DNA from: Paenibacillus doosanensis
GTDB lineage: Bacteria > Bacillota > Bacilli > Paenibacillales > NBRC-103111
NCBI RefSeq assembly: GCF_025060755.1
Contig: NZ_JANYUY010000001.1
Location: 310,001 to 374,000, forward strand
Reading direction: 5' to 3'
Length of the DNA: 64,000 nucleotides
Within the stretch, counting starts at the first letter, position 1; each line of letters starts with the position of its first letter. The translations under genes and the position numbers were made by a program. The notes beneath the pieces were generated by a model that worked only from the letters and a program-made list of their open reading frames with translations, was not told the DNA's origin and ran no database searches. This document shows, in pieces, positions 60,752 to 64,000 of the stretch.

Positions 60752-61885
60752 TTATCCGAACAATATTTGCAGCAGCTGCGCCACGCGGTGAGGATACGTA
60801 TGCTCCCGTATCGTTCGCCTGAGCGCGTTCAGCGCGATCGCCCGGCGCTCTTCTTCGTTGCGCAAATAGTAATCGATTTTGTACTTGAGCTCGTCGACGG
60901 AAGAGTAGGTGACAATTTCCGTACCGGGCGTATAAAACCGGGCCAGATCGTGGCGCACATCCGTCAGCTGCAGCGTTCCGCAAGCGGCGATTTCGAACGT
61001 GCGCGGATTGGGCGAAAGCGCCCCGATCAGCCGGCTGTTATTGTTGAAGCTGGCGTCATCCGTCGCCCGATGCAGATTAATGACGATTTTGCTGCCGTTA
61101 TAGAAGCTCGCCGTTTCATCGGCATTCATCCATTTGTTCAAGTCGATTTTCGAAGCAAGCATCCGAAAATGACGCAGACGATCCCACCATATCCCCGATA
61201 TATATACATGCTTATCCTTCAAATAAGGCGCCATCCGGTCGAAATAAGCGACCCGGTTCCAATAAGCGGACCCGATAAAACTGATGTCCCGGCGAAATGA
61301 GGTCGGAATTGGCTTCGGTCTGAACAGCCTGGTATTGGCCGCAAAAGGCAAATAATGAACTTGCCTGCAGCCGTTTTGCTTATAGAAGCCGACACATTGC
61401 AGCTCCAGCGTAAAAACATGATCGTAATGCCTCACCATTTGTATCGTCATATCGGTATAATAAGGGTCATCCGTAAGCCATATCGCGGTGCTAATTCCTG
61501 CGGAACGTATCCGGTCGAGCTGCACCCCCGGAACGTTCATTCCTTCCAATACGATGACGGCGTCCGCTCCGCTTTGAATGGCAACGGACGCAAAGTCCTG
61601 CCCCGGCTGCACGACGATCAGCTCGCGTACCAGCCCGCGAAGCGCTTCGATCACCGATTCGTCCAAAGGGGAGTACGGGAGTCCTTTCCCGGACGTAACG
61701 AACGTCACCCTCTTATCCCACCATCCCAGCGAGGGAAGCGGATGTTGTCTGATGATCGCCTCGCAGCGTCCCAGATGATAACCGTAATCCGAGCCGGTAC
61801 GGTAGCCCTCGGCCCAGCCGCTGCTCCAGCCGGCCCGCAAGTGATCAGGGCTCGGAGCAAGCTTCTTCGCTGCACGTTTGGCCAT
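60752..61885 (-). CDS. CgeB-family spore protein with tetrapeptide-repeat N-terminus
   Basis: A 377-aa CgeB-family protein, a GT-like fold acting in the spore outermost layer in Bacillus. The C-terminal DUF (about 270-340) has NPRTFEIAACGTLQLTDVR, and the central AIWLTDDPYYTDMTIQM and YLPFAANTRLFRP are family signatures. Before this, residues 16-43 read W-S-S-G W-A-E-G Y-R-T-G and Y-H-L-G, the aromatic-Gly repeat, continuing into RCEAI. GGAGGAGG precedes the ATG. It is paralogous to the next gene upstream (61919) and lies in one operon with it. Likely transfers a sugar to a crust protein or polysaccharide. Confidence 0.88.
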   Translation of the reverse strand: MAKRAAKKLAPSPDHLRAGWSSGWAEGYRTGSDYGYHLGRCEAIIRQHPLPSLGWWDKRVTFVTSGKGLPYSPLDESVIEALRGLVRELIVVQPGQDFASVAIQSGADAVIVLEGMNVPGVQLDRIRSAGISTAIWLTDDPYYTDMTIQMVRHYDHVFTLELQCVGFYKQNGCRQVHYLPFAANTRLFRPKPIPTSFRRDISFIGSAYWNRVAYFDRMAPYLKDKHVYISGIWWDRLRHFRMLASKIDLNKWMNADETASFYNGSKIVINLHRATDDASFNNNSRLIGALSPNPRTFEIAACGTLQLTDVRHDLARFYTPGTEIVTYSSVDELKYKIDYYLRNEEERRAIALNALRRTIREHTYPHRVAQLLQILFG

Positions 61886-61918
61886 ACGTTTGCTCTCCTC
61901 CTCCTTCCAAACGGGGTT

Positions 61919-63061
61919 TTAGTAGCCGAGCATGCTCAGCAATTCATCCATACGGGTCATGAACGAATGATCCCGCAGCGTCCGCTTGAGCGCATTATAG
62001 GCGATTGCTTGACGCTCCGATTCATGCGACAAGTAATACTTCAATTTGGCGATCAAATCTTCCGGAGAATGATACACGTTAATTTCCTGGCCCGGCACGT
62101 ACAACCTGGGCAAGTCGCTTCTTCCGTCCGTCAGCTGAAGCGCGCCGCAGGCCGCCATTTCATAAGTGCGCGGATTGACGGAATGAGCCGGTATATTCCG
62201 GCTGTTCCTATTATCCGTTTCATGAGAGTGAAACCGGTGCAAATTGATGACGATCTTGGCTCCGCTGTAATATTTGACCGTCTCCTCTATCGGCACATAC
62301 CCGTCGCGTATGCGATGCCTAAGCAGCTTATGCTGAACAAGCCGATCCCACAGCCCGCCGGCAATGACAAAGTCGGTTGTCGCCAAGAACGGCGCGATAC
62401 GGTCGAAGAATGCCGCCCGGTTCCAGAATGCCATCCCGATAAAGCATATATCCGAACGGTATTCCGGACCGCTGTGCTGCGGACGGAACAGCTCCGTATC
62501 GGCCGCCAGCGGCAAATAACCGACCTGCCTGCAGCCTGCGCCGGCGTAAAACGAAACGCAGCTCTGCTCATGCGTAAGCACGACGTCGTAAAACCGAGCA
62601 ATAGCAGCCGTATCATCCGTAAAGTAAGGATCGTCGACGAACCAGATGACCGTCCGAATCCCGAGCTCGCGAATCCGGCCGACCTGATACCCCTGATCGT
62701 TCGGGAATACATGAAGACCGTTTAAAACCAGCAGCACATCCGGGCGCTTCTCCTCGGCAAGCGACAGCATCTGCTGCGGAGTCCCGACGATCAGTTCGCG
62801 GACGCAATGCTGGAGTCCCCCGATAATCCCGTGATCGATAGCATGAAAGCCTTGCGGGATGTACAGCACGCGCAAGTTTCTCATCGCCGGCACGGCCGGT
62901 CTTACTTGAGCGCGTATCGCTTCGCAGCGTCCCAAGTGGTATCCGTGCGACCATCCTAACTGTCTTCCCGCTCCTCTGCCCGCCTTTGCGCCCGCAGCCG
63001 TTCTGTCTGCATCAGGCGAAGCGGTTGCTGCGGCCGGCGTTTGTTTTTTTCCACGACGCAA
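61919..63061 (-). CDS. CgeB-family spore protein with tetrapeptide-repeat N-terminus
   Basis: A 380-aa paralogue of the gene at 60752. Residues 25-48 read AKAG-RGAG-RQLG-WSHG-YHLG, then RCEAI as in the paralogue, identical over YHLGRCEAI. The CgeB domain has VIWFVDDPYFTDDTA, YLPLAADTELFRP and NPRTYEMAACGALQLTDGR. It starts with TTG at 63061 after GGAGGGAGGTGAG. Its upstream neighbour is the SpsL-like cupin, whose stop lies next to this ribosome site, so it belongs to the rhamnose-linked operon. Role as for its paralogue. Confidence 0.88.
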   Translation of the reverse strand: MRRGKKQTPAAATASPDADRTAAGAKAGRGAGRQLGWSHGYHLGRCEAIRAQVRPAVPAMRNLRVLYIPQGFHAIDHGIIGGLQHCVRELIVGTPQQMLSLAEEKRPDVLLVLNGLHVFPNDQGYQVGRIRELGIRTVIWFVDDPYFTDDTAAIARFYDVVLTHEQSCVSFYAGAGCRQVGYLPLAADTELFRPQHSGPEYRSDICFIGMAFWNRAAFFDRIAPFLATTDFVIAGGLWDRLVQHKLLRHRIRDGYVPIEETVKYYSGAKIVINLHRFHSHETDNRNSRNIPAHSVNPRTYEMAACGALQLTDGRSDLPRLYVPGQEINVYHSPEDLIAKLKYYLSHESERQAIAYNALKRTLRDHSFMTRMDELLSMLGY

Positions 63062-63081
63062 GCGGGCTCACCTCCCTCCTG

Positions 63082-63543
63082 TCATCGAAACTTGGTAGAC
63101 CAGTCGAAGCCTATCGCAGGGTCGTCGTAAGCAATCCGGTATTCATCCGGATGATTCGCGTCGTAGGCAAGATTGGTAAAATAGAGAATGGTTGCCGGCC
63201 CGCCGCCGAGCACCCGGTATCCGTGAGCGACTCCTCTTGGAATAAACAAGAGATACGGCTGGTTTTCCCCCATATAGTAAACGTCCGTTTGCCGGTACGA
63301 GGGCGAATCCGGGCGCATGTCGTGAAGCACGACCTGCGCATGGCCGCTGGGGAAATACCAGATATCATCCTGCAATTGGTGGTAATGAAACGCTTTGATG
63401 ACCCCGGGAAACGACATGGACATCGATGCCTGGCCGAACCGCTCGAACATTTCATCGTCATTGCGCAGCAGCTCCATAAAGTATCCTCTGTCATCGGAAT
63501 GTCTGACCAGGCTTTTGGTGTACACACCGTTAATCTTGTTCAT
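63082..63543 (-). CDS. spsL: dTDP-4-dehydrorhamnose 3,5-epimerase-family cupin (SpsL-like)
   Basis: A 153-aa RmlC-like cupin. DDRGYF (about 18-23) and the catalytic H in FHYHQLQDDIWYF (about 48-60), then IPRGVAHGYRVLG (about 101-113) are the epimerase motifs. Short RmlC homologues of about 150 aa at this position match Bacillus SpsL, and the gene follows an RmlD (SpsK-like) gene in the same order as spsK-spsL. The ATG at 63543 follows GGAGG and overlaps the rmlD end by 14 bases. Completes dTDP-L-rhamnose for the spore surface. Confidence 0.85.
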   Translation of the reverse strand: MNKINGVYTKSLVRHSDDRGYFMELLRNDDEMFERFGQASMSMSFPGVIKAFHYHQLQDDIWYFPSGHAQVVLHDMRPDSPSYRQTDVYYMGENQPYLLFIPRGVAHGYRVLGGGPATILYFTNLAYDANHPDEYRIAYDDPAIGFDWSTKFR

Positions 63544-64000
63544 TCCTCTGTTCCTCCTTTTCTTTATCCGGCAAATCATGCAATAAAAAGCTTTGCAGCG
63601 CATCTTGCCATAATCGGAATCGGGGGAATCCTTTGGTGCGAATGGAGATATCGTCCAGCGCCGAGTTTTCCGGCCTCGCCGCAGGAAGCTTGAACTGGTC
63701 GGCGCAGACCGGCTTCAGCCGAACATCGCTGTGCCCCAGAATTCGTATGATTTCCTGGGCAAATTCGAAGCGCGAGCACATCCCCCGGTTGGAAGCATGA
63801 TAGACGCCGTAGTGTTCCGTCGCTATCAATTGCCCGATAAACGCGGCCAAATCGCGCGTATACGTCGGCGAGCCGAACTGGTCGCTCACCATGGTCAGCT
63901 CGCTGCGCTCCTTGGCCAGCGCCATTACTTTAGTGACGAAGTTGCTTCCGTAGACGCCGTACAGCCAAGAGGTGCGGACGATAAAATAGGAATCGCAAAT
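63530..64000 (-). CDS. spsK: dTDP-4-dehydrorhamnose reductase, partial (RmlD/SpsK-like)
   Basis: Only the C-terminal 156 residues are inside the window; the frame stays open to the window end and the N-terminal NADP half is missing. Just inside the edge it reads YFIVRTSWLYGVYGSNFV, then MVSDQFGSPTYTRDLA, both RmlD signatures, with the usual HASNRG motif later. The enzyme reduces dTDP-4-keto-L-rhamnose to dTDP-L-rhamnose. It is coupled to the SpsL-like cupin. The rmlA and rmlB genes should lie further upstream, outside this window. Confidence 0.88.
   Translation of the reverse strand: MCDSYFIVRTSWLYGVYGSNFVTKVMALAKERSELTMVSDQFGSPTYTRDLAAFIGQLIATEHYGVYHASNRGMCSRFEFAQEIIRILGHSDVRLKPVCADQFKLPAARPENSALDDISIRTKGFPRFRLWQDALQSFLLHDLPDKEKEEQRNEQD

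Noticed and set aside
61355-62725. 456-codon plus-strand frame opposite the CgeB genes
   Set aside because: Spans parts of two CgeB genes in antisense and lacks a ribosome site.
1-64000. CRISPR arrays, tRNA or rRNA genes, insertion sequences
   Set aside because: No regularly spaced identical repeats, no cloverleaf or rRNA-like stretch and no transposase frame with terminal repeats were seen in reading both strands.

Overview
The window reads as chromosome of an endospore-forming Gram-positive bacterium of the Paenibacillus type (Paenibacillaceae). Supporting signs are strong GGAGG ribosome sites, many coupled genes with TTG/GTG starts, a near-textbook GerE, a squalene-hopene/sporulenol-type cyclase, S-layer-homology (SLH) proteins, CgeB-family proteins, and the generally GC-rich base composition with AT-rich patches. 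No rRNA, tRNA, CRISPR array or insertion sequence was seen.

Region 1 (1-17.7 kb) is mixed housekeeping and accessory genes: a glycolate-oxidase pair (glcD, partial glcF) next to a divergent FadR-type regulator with a clear operator, an FMN reductase, an acetyltransferase, an SDR enzyme, a D-Ala-D-Ala carboxypeptidase, a VanRS-like two-component system that shares an 11-bp-period TTAAG array with that carboxypeptidase promoter, a PAS-HD-GYP protein, an AT-rich islet with a decayed secreted-protein gene and a lipoprotein, a PhyH dioxygenase/AraC pair, a kinase-like phosphotransferase, a DRE-TIM metallolyase, an SRPBCC protein and a chimeric small protein.

Region 2 (17.9-23.7 kb) has gerE behind a sigma-K-like promoter, and an operon of four GT4 glycosyltransferases. 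Region 3 (23.9-32.4 kb) holds an AraC/dehydrogenase/alginate-lyase-like operon, the triterpene cyclase, mscL with a zinc-ribbon tail, a YcnI-like protein and a NarL-type two-component system. Region 4 (32.5-41.6 kb) is a surface-protein operon: two paralogous SLH proteins followed by a 2112-residue PKD/CARDB adhesin-like protein, behind a leader with a possible attenuator.

Region 5 (41.6-64 kb) resembles the spore-crust polysaccharide loci (sps, cge) of Bacillus in gene content. It has four small helical proteins, twelve minus- and plus-strand sugar genes, two CgeB proteins, Lys/Arg-rich small proteins, nucleotide-sugar genes for UDP-uronate (and probably decarboxylated or epimerised derivatives), for a UDP-L-2-acetamido-6-deoxyhexose (CapE/RmlD-like/WecB set) and for dTDP-L-rhamnose (rmlD-rmlC, cut by the window end).

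The most unusual observation is that proteins of regions 2 and 5 carry shared short tags. A W-x6-LPx2YxIPDx2F[IM]x2L tag ends two glycosyltransferases and recurs in a Lys/Arg-rich small protein 27 kb away. A tetrapeptide repeat (aromatic-x-x-Gly/Ala) occurs in two CgeB proteins, a GT2 enzyme and a tiny basic protein. These look like docking or assembly elements of one spore-surface glycosylation machine that I do not recognise as described; this is inference from sequence alone.
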